Below, piece by piece: positions 9,590 to 18,568 of a stretch of 64,000 nucleotides of DNA. Each line of letters starts with the position of its first letter. The stretch's first letter is position 1. Under the pieces are notes generated by a model. The model had not been told where the DNA came from and made no database searches. It was given only the letters and a program-made list of their open reading frames with translations. Source of the stretch: a marine gamma proteobacterium HTCC2080 (GTDB lineage Bacteria > Pseudomonadota > Gammaproteobacteria > Pseudomonadales > Halieaceae); assembly GCA_000169115.1 (NCBI GenBank), contig AAVV01000014.1, positions 1-64,000 on the forward strand. The letters are read 5' to 3'. Both the position numbers and the translations under genes were made by a program.

Positions 9590-9786
9590 TACGAAAATAT
9601 AGGTATTTGCCAGTTCAGCGCTGCCATAAAGCCTGTGGATAGGCTGCATTGGGGGCTAGATTTTTTCCTTGAGATCGTGACGTGGGCCCATTTAAGCGGC
9701 AGCTTTAATGGGCTCTGCGGGTCGGATAGCGTTTATAACAATGCTAGGCCTTAGCGCGGGCAGGCTAAGGTTAAATTAGGCCGGAG

Positions 9787-11187
9787 TTAATCAGCGAGAG
9801 GCGTCTCTGTTTTATTTTGGTCAGTGGCTTCCATGGGCTTACGTGGTATCAAAAGATTGACGCCACGTAGTAGGGTAAGTGCCTCGTAAAGCTGGTTATC
9901 ATTTTCTCTCAAATTTGCCAAAGACTCGCTCTCGGAGCCAGCGTCCTGAGGGTTGGCTTCTGCACTGCTGTCTAAGCTTCCCTTGAGATCGGACTCTTTA
10001 ATTTGTCGCCCCTCGATACTGGTAACGCGAGCGCGTTCTACAACAATATCGGGCACGATACCTTCAGCTTGTATCGAGCGACCTTCGGGTGTGAAGTAAC
10101 GCGCTGTGGTGAGTTTGACGGCCCGAGTTTCTGATACCGGCAAAACGGTTTGAACCGATCCTTTGCCAAAACTGCGGGTGCCCATTATCACCGCACGGCC
10201 GACATCTTGTAGCGCGCCAGCAACGATCTCGGAGGCGCTGGCGGAACCGCCATTAATAAGTACGACTATGGGTGCTCCGCTTAAGCGGTCACCCGGGGTT
10301 GCCTCAAAGCGTTCCCGCGAACTGGGGTGCCGACCCTCGGTGTAGACAACCAGGCCACCGTCCATAAATAAATCTGATACAGCGACACTAGCCCCTAGTA
10401 CGCCACCAGGATTGTTGCGTAAATCAATCACTAGGCCTTTAAGCTCGTCTTCTTTAAACAGCCTATCCAAAGCAGCGCCGGCCTCCTCGCCTGTCGGTCG
10501 CCCAAATTGTGCAATTCGCAGGTAGCCATAATGAGGCGCTAACAATCGGGACCGTACACTGGCAACTTTGATCGCATCTCTTACAACGGTGATCTCAAGG
10601 GGTTCTGAAGTACCGGGACGACCAATTTCTAAATCAATGGGGGTGCCTATGGGGCCGCGCATCAGTTGGACGGCTTCATCGATCGCCATTCCCTTGACCG
10701 ACTCTCCGTCTAGTTTGAGAATGACGTCCCCGGCTTGTAGACCTGCTGCCACCGCTGGTGAGCCATCAATTGGCGCTATAATTTCTATGTAACTGCCACG
10801 CCGGCCAATTTCAATACCAAGACCAGAGAACTCGCCCTCGGTGGTGGTTTGCAAGTCGCTGTAATCTTCTTTGGTGAGGTAAGCCGAGTGGGGATCCAGT
10901 CCTTCAAGCATGCCTTTCACTGCAAACTCAAATAACTGGCTATCGTCAATTTCCTCTACGTAACCCGCGCGAATTTGGTGAAAAACGTCGGCAAAGGTTT
11001 GCAGTTCTGCAAGGGGAAGTGCTCCTCCCCCGGCTTCAGGGCCAGAGTCAACCGCCTCGGAATTTGAAGTGGCCGATTCAGGGACGGAAATCACCGACTC
11101 AGAGGAGGGGCCACTTGTCTGCGCGTGCAGCGTTGTGGTGAAAATCGCGAAAAGCAGGGTAGTAAGAATAAGAGAGCGAGACCGCAT
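9787..11187 (-). CDS. ctpA: C-terminal processing serine protease (S41 family, CtpA)
   Basis: A 466-residue periplasmic PDZ-protease. Residues 1-22 are a signal peptide (RSRSLILTTLLFAIFTTTLHA). A Ser/Glu-rich linker follows, then the N-terminal helical part, a PDZ domain (about 110-195, GLGIEIGRRGSYIEIIAPIDGSPA) and the S41 catalytic domain. The nucleophile lies in NGGSASASE (S317) and the general base is K342 in SFGKGSVQT. Their 25-residue separation equals that of the E. coli Prc pair. The C-terminal 60 residues are low-complexity acidic. It follows envC in the same direction, consistent with a role in controlling cell-wall hydrolases, as known for Pseudomonas CtpA. Its LbcA-type partner is not in the window. 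Confidence 0.93.
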   Translation of the reverse strand: MRSRSLILTTLLFAIFTTTLHAQTSGPSSESVISVPESATSNSEAVDSGPEAGGGALPLAELQTFADVFHQIRAGYVEEIDDSQLFEFAVKGMLEGLDPHSAYLTKEDYSDLQTTTEGEFSGLGIEIGRRGSYIEIIAPIDGSPAVAAGLQAGDVILKLDGESVKGMAIDEAVQLMRGPIGTPIDLEIGRPGTSEPLEITVVRDAIKVASVRSRLLAPHYGYLRIAQFGRPTGEEAGAALDRLFKEDELKGLVIDLRNNPGGVLGASVAVSDLFMDGGLVVYTEGRHPSSRERFEATPGDRLSGAPIVVLINGGSASASEIVAGALQDVGRAVIMGTRSFGKGSVQTVLPVSETRAVKLTTARYFTPEGRSIQAEGIVPDIVVERARVTSIEGRQIKESDLKGSLDSSAEANPQDAGSESESLANLRENDNQLYEALTLLRGVNLLIPRKPMEATDQNKTETPLAD

Positions 11188-11256
11188 TAGTTGTCGGTTT
11201 CCTAAATAATAAGACCTGCATGGTACCCGATTGTGGTGTCTAGCTGGAGGTCAGGG

Positions 11257-12414
11257 CTAGCGCTTAACCCAGCGCCCTGGATCAACAGGTTTCCCTGCAC
11301 TACGTATTTCAAAATAGAGGGCGGGTTCGAGAGCGCCACCACTGGCGCCCACGGTAGCAATGACATCACCTGGGGCGACCCACTCACCGACCTCACGCTG
11401 GAGACTTCGGTTTTGGCCGTAGAGACTAAAGTAACCCTCGCCATGATCTAATATCATCAGTAGGCCTTGGCCGCGTAACCAATCGGCGTAGACTACCCTT
11501 CCATGGTGTAGCGCTAAAACATTGCTGCCCTCAGGGGCGGGTATTAACCAGCCACGCCACACCATATCGCCGGAATTTCTCGAGGCGCCAAAGCGGTTGC
11601 TAGCTCGACCTTGAGCGGGGAAGACCATTTTTCCCTTGGCATCGTTGAAAGGAATGTAGGAATTTGGAGCCTCGAGCTCGCTCAAACGCTGTCGCAGTTC
11701 TTCGAGAAGGCCGCTCAACTGTACCTGATCTTGCTTTAATTGGGCTACGCGGGCAGTGTCGGTAGACAGGGACGCATCAATAGCATCCAAGGCAAGGCGG
11801 CGCTCCTTTTGCAGTCCCGCTGCTCGTAGGCGTTCCTTTTTTAGCGCACTGCTTTGCTGCGCGAGCTCAGCCTGGGAATTGCGAAGCGCATCAGCGTTGT
11901 TTTGAATCTGCTCTAGCAATGTTTGGTAGCGAGCGAGTGCATCACTGCGTTGCTGCAACAGCCTATCGAAGTAGGCCAAGTTCAGCGCCATCTCGTTGGG
12001 ACTTTGGTCGCCGAAAAGAATGCGTAAGCCACCCCCCTCACGGAGTGCCCATAGGGTTCTAAAGTCACTAGTCATGCTTGCTTGCTCTTTGACTACGTCA
12101 TCCTGAAGTTGATCACGTTCAATTTCGAGGGCGGCAAGGCGAGGGAGTTCTGCAGCGATTTCTTGCTCAATGTTGCGCAGCCGTTGTTCTAGTTCGCCAA
12201 TAGATTTCTCTGCGTCAGCAAGACGCGCTTGTAACTTATCTTTGTCAGTTTGCTTTTGTAAAATTCCTGTCTGAATTTCGCTGATTTGCAGCCGCAGTGC
12301 TTCAAGCTCTGCTTCGGTGTCCTCTTCTTTCGAAATCTGTGCGTGGGCAGCACCACTGCAAGCCAGTATGCTGGCGAAAACCAGCAGAAACGGCCAGCGC
12401 CTAAATAAAGACAC
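11257..12414 (-). CDS. envC: murein hydrolase activator EnvC-like protein (degenerate LytM/M23)
   Basis: A 385-residue periplasmic protein: signal peptide (1-25, ending AHA), a long coiled coil (about 28-245) and a C-terminal M23/LytM domain (about 265-385). The LytM domain looks non-catalytic. The usual HxGxD position reads WRGWL, and the HxH motif reads LYFEIR, so key zinc ligands are missing. That is the pattern of EnvC, which activates AmiA/AmiB amidases at the division site rather than cutting peptidoglycan. It lies 6 bp downstream of gpmI and 69 bp upstream of ctpA, so gpmI-envC-ctpA probably form one transcript. Confidence 0.93.
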   Translation of the reverse strand: MSLFRRWPFLLVFASILACSGAAHAQISKEEDTEAELEALRLQISEIQTGILQKQTDKDKLQARLADAEKSIGELEQRLRNIEQEIAAELPRLAALEIERDQLQDDVVKEQASMTSDFRTLWALREGGGLRILFGDQSPNEMALNLAYFDRLLQQRSDALARYQTLLEQIQNNADALRNSQAELAQQSSALKKERLRAAGLQKERRLALDAIDASLSTDTARVAQLKQDQVQLSGLLEELRQRLSELEAPNSYIPFNDAKGKMVFPAQGRASNRFGASRNSGDMVWRGWLIPAPEGSNVLALHHGRVVYADWLRGQGLLMILDHGEGYFSLYGQNRSLQREVGEWVAPGDVIATVGASGGALEPALYFEIRSAGKPVDPGRWVKR

Positions 12415-12420
12415 TATGAA

Positions 12421-13962
12421 TTAACCTTCCGGCTCGAGTAGGGAGGTTCCTGTCATAGCGTTGGGCTGTTCAACGCCTATCAACGCGAGCAACGTTGGCG
12501 CAACGTCGGCAAGAATTCCCTCCTCTTGGCGCAACACCAACTGATGATTACCAACATATACCAACGGAACATGCTCAGTGGTGTGTTGGGTGTGATTTTG
12601 TCCGCTATCGTAGTCAAGCATCTGCTCGCAGTTGCCATGATCTGCGGTTATCAGGGCTTGCCCGTTGGCGGCTAGCAATGCAGCCTCAATTCTCTCGAGG
12701 CAGGTATCGAGGGTTTCCACTGCCTTAACTGCAGCATCAAAGACGCCTGTATGACCCACCATGTCACCGTTAGCAAAATTAACAATGATGCAATCGACGC
12801 TTCGGCTTTCAATGGCATCAATCACCGCATCAGTGACTGCTATGGCACTCATCTCGGGTTGTAGATCGTAGGTGGCGACATTTGGGGACGGTATAAGTAT
12901 CCGTTTCTCTCCTTCAAACAACTCCTCGCGCCCACCGCTGAAGAAAAATGTAACGTGGGCATATTTTTCGGTCTCAGCAATACGCAGCTGAGACAAGCCA
13001 TTGTTCGCAAGGATCTCACCAAAACCATCGTTGACAATATCGGGTGGGAAAGCGACTGGACAGTTGAACTGACTGCTGTATTCGGTGGTGCAAACAAGAC
13101 TAATGTTGGGAATTGATGTCCGTTCGAAGCCGTCGAAATTTTCATTTATCAAGGCCTCGGTCAGTTGGCGAGCGCGATCCGCGCGAAAGTTCATAAAAAG
13201 CACCACATCACCATCGGCGATCACCGCGGGCTCGCCAATACGCGTGGGGGCCACAAACTCATCGGTTTCACCGCGATCATAGGCGGCTTCTAACCCTGCT
13301 GTGGAGGAGTCTGCTGCGTGCTCGGCCTCGCCTAAACATAACAGTCGATAGCTTTTTTCTATGCGATCCCAACGTTGATCACGGTCCATGGCCCAATAGC
13401 GTCCGGTAATAGTGGCTAACCGGCCAACACCGAGTTGCTCAAAAACCTCATCGGCGGCGCGCAGCGCAGAGGACGCGCTGCGAGGTGGCGTATCCCGACC
13501 ATCGAGAAACCCGTGCAAATAAATTTCGGTAGCCCCTTTAGCGGCGGCCATACGCACCATCTCAAAAATATGACGTTCATGACTGTGTACGCCGCCCGAA
13601 GACAGCAGACCCATAATATGCACAGCTTTGCCTTGACTGACCGCCGACTCAATCCCATGACAGTAGGCTTCATTGGTGTGAAAGCTGCCATCGTTTACGG
13701 CGTTGTCTATTTTTGAGATAGATTGGTAGATCACGCGGCCCGAGCCTAGGCTCATATGCCCCACTTCGCTATTGCCCATTTGACCTTCCGGTAGGCCCAC
13801 ATCTTGCCCGGATCCAGAGATCAAAGTCTTAGGGGCTGTTTGCCACAGCCGATCCCAAGTGGGTGTGTTTGCCGCAGCAATGGCGTTATCTCTAGGATCC
13901 TCACGGTGGCCAAATCCGTCCAGAATGACTAAAAGGGTTGGTCCTTGTTCGGCCTTATTCAT
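12421..13962 (-). CDS. gpmI: 2,3-bisphosphoglycerate-independent phosphoglycerate mutase
   Basis: Interconverts 3- and 2-phosphoglycerate in glycolysis with two Mn ions. The 513-residue length is standard. The N-terminal [13 protein letters not shown] carries metal-binding Asp and the phospho-accepting serine is in [14 protein letters not shown]. Further metal ligands are in [12 protein letters not shown] and [11 protein letters not shown], with the late His in [11 protein letters not shown]. It is divergent from the rhodanese gene, with 154 bp between them, and heads the gpmI-envC-ctpA set. Confidence 0.97.
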   Translation of the reverse strand: MNKAEQGPTLLVILDGFGHREDPRDNAIAAANTPTWDRLWQTAPKTLISGSGQDVGLPEGQMGNSEVGHMSLGSGRVIYQSISKIDNAVNDGSFHTNEAYCHGIESAVSQGKAVHIMGLLSSGGVHSHERHIFEMVRMAAAKGATEIYLHGFLDGRDTPPRSASSALRAADEVFEQLGVGRLATITGRYWAMDRDQRWDRIEKSYRLLCLGEAEHAADSSTAGLEAAYDRGETDEFVAPTRIGEPAVIADGDVVLFMNFRADRARQLTEALINENFDGFERTSIPNISLVCTTEYSSQFNCPVAFPPDIVNDGFGEILANNGLSQLRIAETEKYAHVTFFFSGGREELFEGEKRILIPSPNVATYDLQPEMSAIAVTDAVIDAIESRSVDCIIVNFANGDMVGHTGVFDAAVKAVETLDTCLERIEAALLAANGQALITADHGNCEQMLDYDSGQNHTQHTTEHVPLVYVGNHQLVLRQEEGILADVAPTLLALIGVEQPNAMTGTSLLEPEG

Positions 13963-14116
13963 GATCGTGAGGGTCCTCTAACTTAAGTAAAAGCGCTATT
14001 GTAACCCTGCCACCGTCACTACGCCCATTAACCCCGCTGGAGCGCTCTGGCGCAAACCGTTATACTCCCGCGCCAGCTCCGCATACTGCGGGTGCCCGTC
14101 ACTTCACGAGACAGCC

Positions 14117-14539
14117 GTGCAATTAGACCTTTTACTTGAATTTTTTAGCCAACAGTGGCTCCTACTACTTGCTCTAGCGGCGACGCTAACCATGCTTTTT
14201 CTACATGAATCCCGCAAAGCTGGCCCCGCTGCTTCCCCTCAGCAAGCGATTAATTTAGTCAACGGCGAGGGCGGTATTTTTCTCGATATTCGTGACGGAG
14301 CAGAATACAACAAGGCGCATATTGCCGACGCTAGGCATATCCCCCTGGCGCAATTGACAACGCGACAGGCAGAGCTTTCTGGGTGTGAGGACAAGCCGCT
14401 CATTGTGGTCTGCAAATTGGGCCAATCATCGGGGACAGCAACACGTCAATTACGTGAGGCGGGGTTTAGCAGAGCGCAAAAAATGTCGGGTGGGATGATG
14501 GAATGGAATGCCATGAAACTGCCGGTGGTCAGCTCCTGA
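14117..14539 (+). CDS. membrane-anchored rhodanese-like sulfurtransferase (YibN type)
   Basis: A 140-residue protein with one N-terminal TM helix (about 11-28, QWLLLLALAATLTMLFL) and a single rhodanese domain. The active-site loop is VVCKLGQSSG, with the persulfide cysteine at the start of a CxxGxS loop. The substrate is unknown. GTG start. The stop TGA overlaps the ATG of the glutaredoxin gene (TGATG), so the pair are translationally coupled. The rhodanese-grxC-secB order opposite gpmI-envC is widely conserved in Gammaproteobacteria. Confidence 0.92.
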   Translation: MQLDLLLEFFSQQWLLLLALAATLTMLFLHESRKAGPAASPQQAINLVNGEGGIFLDIRDGAEYNKAHIADARHIPLAQLTTRQAELSGCEDKPLIVVCKLGQSSGTATRQLREAGFSRAQKMSGGMMEWNAMKLPVVSS

Positions 14540-14799
14540 TGACTGAGATCGTTATGTACACAACACGCTGGTGCCCCTTTTGCACCGGCGCCAAGACGCT
14601 GCTGAATAAGAAGGGCGTAGAGTTTTCTGAAATACCGGTTGATGGAGACCCGGCGTTGCGCGCGAGCATGGCCGAGCGCGCCGGCGCTACAAGTGTGCCT
14701 CAAATCTGGATTGGTGATGCCCATATCGGTGGTTGTGATGAACTTTTCAGCCTCGAGCAGCAAGGGCGCCTCGATAGTATGCTGTCGGGACAGCGCTGA
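14539..14799 (+). CDS. grxC: glutaredoxin 3
   Basis: An 86-residue dithiol glutaredoxin with the CPFC redox centre in MYTTRWCPFCTGAKTLL and the GSH-binding TSVPQIWIGDAHIGGCDEL (cis-Pro and GG motif). The ATG at 14539 gives the family start MTEIVMYTT. The in-frame ATG at 14503 would add 12 residues encoded inside the rhodanese gene and is unlikely. It probably reduces disulfides with glutathione in the cytosol and may supply ribonucleotide reductase. Confidence 0.95.
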   Translation: MTEIVMYTTRWCPFCTGAKTLLNKKGVEFSEIPVDGDPALRASMAERAGATSVPQIWIGDAHIGGCDELFSLEQQGRLDSMLSGQR

Positions 14800-14874
14800 C
14801 GGGTTAGACTTCACGATTACTTTTTTAAAGACACAGCTAACTTTCAATCACACAGCTCATTAAGGAGTCGTTCC

Positions 14875-15372
14875 ATGGCTGAAGAACAAGCCGCTGCTGA
14901 GGCGCAGCCACCCCAGCAGCAATTTACATTGCAACGGATTTACACCAAGGATATCTCCTTTGAATCTCCATCGACGCCCCAAATCTTTCGTCAGAGTTGG
15001 CAGCCCAACGTCAATATTGACTTAAACACCAAAAGCTCCCGGGTTGATGAAGAGGGCAACCACGAAGTGGTATTAACCTTGACGGTTACCGCTAAAATGG
15101 AGGAAGAGACAGCTTTTCTTGTCGAGGTTCAACAGGCGGGTATCTTCTTTGTCGTTGGCATTGAAGGCGAGGCGCTGCGTCAGGTTTTGGCGACGGTCGG
15201 TCCCAATATTCTTTTCCCTTACGCTCGGGAGAGTATCGACGCTTTGGTTGTTAAGGGCGGTTTCCCACCCCTGATGTTGGCTCCTGTTAACTTTGAGGCG
15301 CTGTATCGACAGGCCGTTGCTAGTCAGGCCCAGCAGGAAGCGGCCGGCCAGGTCGAGTCAGACGCTACGTAA
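14875..15372 (+). CDS. secB: protein-export chaperone SecB
   Basis: A 165-residue tetrameric chaperone that keeps preproteins unfolded for SecA. Recognisable core: [48 protein letters not shown] and [34 protein letters not shown]. The acidic N-terminus and Gln/Ala-rich C-terminus vary in the family. AAGGAG lies 8 bases before the ATG. It is 75 bp after grxC and ends 4 bp before the convergent ntrC stop. Confidence 0.97.
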   Translation: MAEEQAAAEAQPPQQQFTLQRIYTKDISFESPSTPQIFRQSWQPNVNIDLNTKSSRVDEEGNHEVVLTLTVTAKMEEETAFLVEVQQAGIFFVVGIEGEALRQVLATVGPNILFPYARESIDALVVKGGFPPLMLAPVNFEALYRQAVASQAQQEAAGQVESDAT

Positions 15373-15376
15373 AAAC

Positions 15377-16801
15377 TTAGGCACCCTTTGCAGGGGTGCC
15401 GTCTTCTTCTAGCTCTTTGATCTTTCGCGTCAGCGTATTACGTCCCCAGCCTAATGTTTCGGCAGCCTCAGCACGCTTACCGCCGGTGTGTGTTAAAGCT
15501 GCCGCGATCATGATGCGCTCAAATTCAGGCAGTGCCTTTCGCAGAACATTGGACTCACCCGCGGCAAGTCGCTGCTGGGCCCAGGTCGCGAGAGTGTCCT
15601 GCCAGGTCGTGGCGTTATCGACACGTTGAGATTGCGCAGGTTCCAGTAGTTCGGGTGGCAGGTCGCTGGGATGAATTTCACGTCCGGCGGCCATCACCGT
15701 CAGCCAGCGGCAGGTATTTTCAAGTTGCCGTACATTGCCGGGCCAAGGCAGCTGGCATAGGTATCGAGATGCGGAAGTGGATAAAACCTTACCTTCAACC
15801 CCGAGCTCCTGAGCGGCTTTGCCCAAGAAAAACTGCATGAGTTTGGGTATATCTTCTTGTCGATCGGCCAGGCGGGGAAGATGAATCCTGATGACATTTA
15901 GGCGGTGGAAAAGATCCTCTCGGAATTGACCGTTTGCAACGAGGGTCTCCAGATTTTGATGGGTAGCCGCAATAATTCTTACATCGGCTTTGACCGGGGC
16001 GGCCCCACCGACACGAAAAAACTCGCCATCGGCCAGAACTCGCAGTAATCGGGTTTGGGTTTCCGCGGGCATGTCGCCTATTTCGTCAAGAAATAGCGTT
16101 CCAGAATCGGCTTGTTCAAACCGTCCTGCTCTCCTAGCAGTGGCTCCCGTAAAGGAGCCTTTTTCGTGGCCAAACAGCTCTGATTCCATGAGCTCCCTGG
16201 GGATCGCTGCCATATTTAATGCTATGAAGGGGCCATCTTTACGTGGGCTATGACGATGAAGGGCGCGGGCCACTAGCTCCTTTCCGGTACCGGACTCGCC
16301 ATTGATAAGCACGGTGATCTGGCTATGAGCAAGACGGCCGATAGCTCGAAAAACCTCTTGCATAGCTGGAGCATTACCAATGATTTCAGTCGGCTTGTCG
16401 GGTAGTTCGGTGACAGGTGCTTTTCGCTCCTTACGCATGGTGGGAGTACGCAGCACGGTTGCTACAATTTCATCTACATCAAATGGCTTGGGTAGATATT
16501 CAAAGGCTCCTTCCTCGTAAGACGCGACAGCACTATCGAGATCAGAGTGGGCCGTTGTAATAATGACGGGTAATTCGGGGTAAGCGGCGCGCAGTTGACC
16601 TAGCAGGGCCAGACCGTCAATACCGGGCATGCGAATATCACTGATCACAACATCGGGTGCGCCAGATGTAATGGCTTCAAGGAGAGCTTCTGCCGTTTCA
16701 AAGCTTTGGCAAAGCAGTCCCGCTTGGGTTAAAGCTTTTTCCATAACCCACCGTATGGAACGATCATCATCAACCACCCAAACTGTTCGGTCTTCAGACA
16801 C
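15377..16801 (-). CDS. ntrC: nitrogen regulator NtrC (sigma-54 enhancer-binding response regulator)
   Basis: A 474-residue activator with three domains. The receiver (1-120) has D55 in ISDIRMPG. The AAA+ domain (about 145-375) shows Walker A GESGTGKE, Walker B LFLDEIGD and the sigma-54-contacting loop. The C-terminal Fis-type HTH is AAETLGWGRNTLTRKIKEL. The sigma-54 loop reads GSFTGA, with S216 in place of the usual alanine of GAFTGA. It follows ntrB by 3 bp. Its probable target is the glnA control region in this window. Confidence 0.97.
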   Translation of the reverse strand: MSEDRTVWVVDDDRSIRWVMEKALTQAGLLCQSFETAEALLEAITSGAPDVVISDIRMPGIDGLALLGQLRAAYPELPVIITTAHSDLDSAVASYEEGAFEYLPKPFDVDEIVATVLRTPTMRKERKAPVTELPDKPTEIIGNAPAMQEVFRAIGRLAHSQITVLINGESGTGKELVARALHRHSPRKDGPFIALNMAAIPRELMESELFGHEKGSFTGATARRAGRFEQADSGTLFLDEIGDMPAETQTRLLRVLADGEFFRVGGAAPVKADVRIIAATHQNLETLVANGQFREDLFHRLNVIRIHLPRLADRQEDIPKLMQFFLGKAAQELGVEGKVLSTSASRYLCQLPWPGNVRQLENTCRWLTVMAAGREIHPSDLPPELLEPAQSQRVDNATTWQDTLATWAQQRLAAGESNVLRKALPEFERIMIAAALTHTGGKRAEAAETLGWGRNTLTRKIKELEEDGTPAKGA

Positions 16802-16804
16802 GTC

Positions 16805-17890
16805 TTAGGTCTCCATCGGTAATAAAACGGTAAAGCATGTGTGGCCGGGTTCGCTGTCGCACTGGATAAGCCCCCCATGTCTGTTGGCTATCATTTGTGC
16901 AATCGACAAGCCCAATCCATTGCCCTTGGTGCTGGAAGTCACCATGGGCAGGAATAACTGATGTAACTGTTCGTTAGGAATGCCAGGACCTGCATCGACA
17001 ATGTCGATGCAGCAGACCAGCTTGTGGCGTTTACCGCCCAACGTATATTGACGCTTCGCTCGACTCCTAAGGGTTATCGTTCCTTCACCTGACATGGCTT
17101 GGCTGGCATTGCGGGTGATGTTGAGTATCACCTGAGTCAGTTGATCAGGGTCTGCTTTAAATTCGGGTAGTGAAGGGTCGTAGTCACGCTCTATCACAAC
17201 TTTGCCACCCGATTCGGCTTCTGTGAGCTGCCTTACTCGCTCTAAAACCTCGTGAATATTCATGTGTCGCGTTAGCAGGCGTTCTCTGGGTCCCAACATG
17301 CGATCTACCAAGGTACGCAAGCGGTCTACTTCTTCCATAATGACGTCGGTGTATTCGGTGAGTTTGCCATTACCTAACTCTCGGGCGAGCAGTTGTGCGG
17401 CACCGCGAATGCCCCCCAGTGGATTCTTTACTTCATGGGCAAGCCCTTTTATGACCTGACGCATAGAGGCCTGTGCTTCCCTCAGCTGTGCGTCCTCACT
17501 AATAGCGTTGAGTCGGTCTACCGGGTTGAGTTCCAGTAAAAGGCTGGGGCTTTCACCCGCTGGTTGTAGTGGGCTAATAATAAGATCGACGCAGTACTGG
17601 GCGCCGCTATGCAGCACCAATGGCATCTCGCGTTTTACGGTTGCAAAATTTTCGCTTTGAACCTGAATAAGAAGGTTTTGCCAGTCCTGACTGAGGTTGG
17701 CTAGGCGGTCAAAGTGTAGGCCTCGAGCACGTTCAATAGAGGCTTGAAGCAACGTCTCACCGGCAGGATTTAAGCTGACAATACGTAAATCTGTATCGAG
17801 CAAAATTACGGCGGTGGCAAGGGCATCGAGTATTTGATCCTGCTGGCCGATTTGCACATAGCCTGGCTTCTGCTGGCTGACAGAACTCAC
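16805..17890 (-). CDS. ntrB: nitrogen-regulation sensor kinase NtrB (GlnL)
   Basis: A 361-residue cytosolic kinase/phosphatase for NtrC, regulated in the family by PII. It contains an N-terminal PAS domain (about 15-125), the HisKA box with the phospho-acceptor H152 in AHEVKNPLGGIRG, and the HATPase domain with N-box NITRNASQAM, G1 VDAGPGIP and G2 GNGLGLSIAQ. The start is GTG at 17890, overlapping the TGA of the DUF4124 gene (GTGA), so translation is coupled to that gene. Confidence 0.96.
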   Translation of the reverse strand: MSSVSQQKPGYVQIGQQDQILDALATAVILLDTDLRIVSLNPAGETLLQASIERARGLHFDRLANLSQDWQNLLIQVQSENFATVKREMPLVLHSGAQYCVDLIISPLQPAGESPSLLLELNPVDRLNAISEDAQLREAQASMRQVIKGLAHEVKNPLGGIRGAAQLLARELGNGKLTEYTDVIMEEVDRLRTLVDRMLGPRERLLTRHMNIHEVLERVRQLTEAESGGKVVIERDYDPSLPEFKADPDQLTQVILNITRNASQAMSGEGTITLRSRAKRQYTLGGKRHKLVCCIDIVDAGPGIPNEQLHQLFLPMVTSSTKGNGLGLSIAQMIANRHGGLIQCDSEPGHTCFTVLLPMET

Positions 17891-18432
17891 CGTATAGACG
17901 GCCTGAGAACATAAACGGTAACTGAGGGAGACGTATTTAATACGTTTTCCTCAGCATTCTGGCGCTCAATTGTGATTTGGTGTTCCCCACGAAAGACGTT
18001 GTTAAGCTGCCAGCTGCTGCGCTTTTGGGGTGTTCCCACAGCTTTACCATCAAGCTTAAGTAGCGCAGCTTCCCCTGCCCCTAGGGGGGGCGAGAAGAGA
18101 GCGGTAACAACAAAATTCCCTGGGCCCATGGGCACCGTCGTACCCTCGCTTGGACTCGTAATTGTTGTTCGGTAAGGCACGGCAGCTTCAGTGCTTGACG
18201 CCTCTATAGGTTTGACTGGGGGTGGAATATTCGGGGGTGGTGCTGATAGGTTGGTAGGCCCCAGCTCAACTTGTACAACGCTATCTGGCGGGCTTTCTGC
18301 CGGCGGCCTATCACTGAACACAGTTTTACCGTTCTCGTCGGTGTACTTAAAAATTTCTGCCCGTGTTGGCAGGGTATTGAGCACTGAAATCGAAATAAAG
18401 GCGATTGCTAGTCCACTGGAGAATTTGATCAT
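17887..18432 (-). CDS. DUF4124-domain exported protein
   Basis: A 181-residue protein of unknown function. Residues 1-24 form a signal peptide (MIKFSSGLAIAFISISVL...TRA). The DUF4124 motif follows at once (EIFKYTDENGKTVFSDRPP), then a Pro-rich linker and a C-terminal Ig-like beta-sandwich (about 85-181). The ATG at 18432 has GGAG nine bases upstream; an in-frame extension to 18597 would run into the glnA terminator and lacks family similarity. It overlaps ntrB by 4 bp and so probably belongs to the ntrBC transcript. No nitrogen-related role can be deduced. Confidence 0.88.
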   Translation of the reverse strand: MIKFSSGLAIAFISISVLNTLPTRAEIFKYTDENGKTVFSDRPPAESPPDSVVQVELGPTNLSAPPPNIPPPVKPIEASSTEAAVPYRTTITSPSEGTTVPMGPGNFVVTALFSPPLGAGEAALLKLDGKAVGTPQKRSSWQLNNVFRGEHQITIERQNAEENVLNTSPSVTVYVLRPSIR

Positions 18433-18518
18433 GCATCTGGCTCCGCGAGCTTTCCCAAGAGCAGCTTGCACTGATTGGGCATTTTGAGCCAGTGGGTGGA
18501 TGCCTCTCAAAATGTCAG

Positions 18519-18559
18519 TAAAAACAGAGCCCTTACGCCTAAACAGGCATAAGGGCTCT
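18519..18559 (-). terminator. intrinsic terminator after glnA
   Basis: Ten perfect stem pairs AGAGCCCTTA (18526-18535) with TAAGGGCTCT (18550-18559), an inner GCCT/AGGC stem and an AAAC loop. On the minus strand the stem is followed by G and five T (plus-strand A5 at 18520-18524). It starts 10 bp past the glnA stop and separates glnA from the DUF4124-ntrB-ntrC set. Confidence 0.9.
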
Positions 18560-18568
18560 TGGCAGTTG

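Larger units (their letters stand above)
9357..9786. other. 430-bp non-coding gap with four inverted repeats
   Basis: No convincing gene is seen between ctpA and yibQ. The gap carries four inverted repeats, listed from the ctpA side. (1) 9749-9770: 7-bp arms CCTTAGC/GCTAAGG with an 8-nt loop. (2) 9684-9715: arms of about 13 bp (GGCCCATTTAAGC against GCTTTAATGGGCT) with few mismatches and a GGCA loop. (3) 9574-9589: AAGTGAGCGCTTACTT, a near-palindrome with a central CG. (4) 9454-9484: ACCCCA/TGGGGT around a 5-nt loop, flanked by T6 on the left and A6 on the right. None has a T-tract in the right place for a minus-strand intrinsic terminator. It must contain any separate promoter of yibQ. Confidence 0.6.

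Noticed and set aside
11257-12414. Calling envC a broken M23 peptidase pseudogene
   Set aside because: The frame is intact, and loss of zinc ligands is the normal state for EnvC activators.
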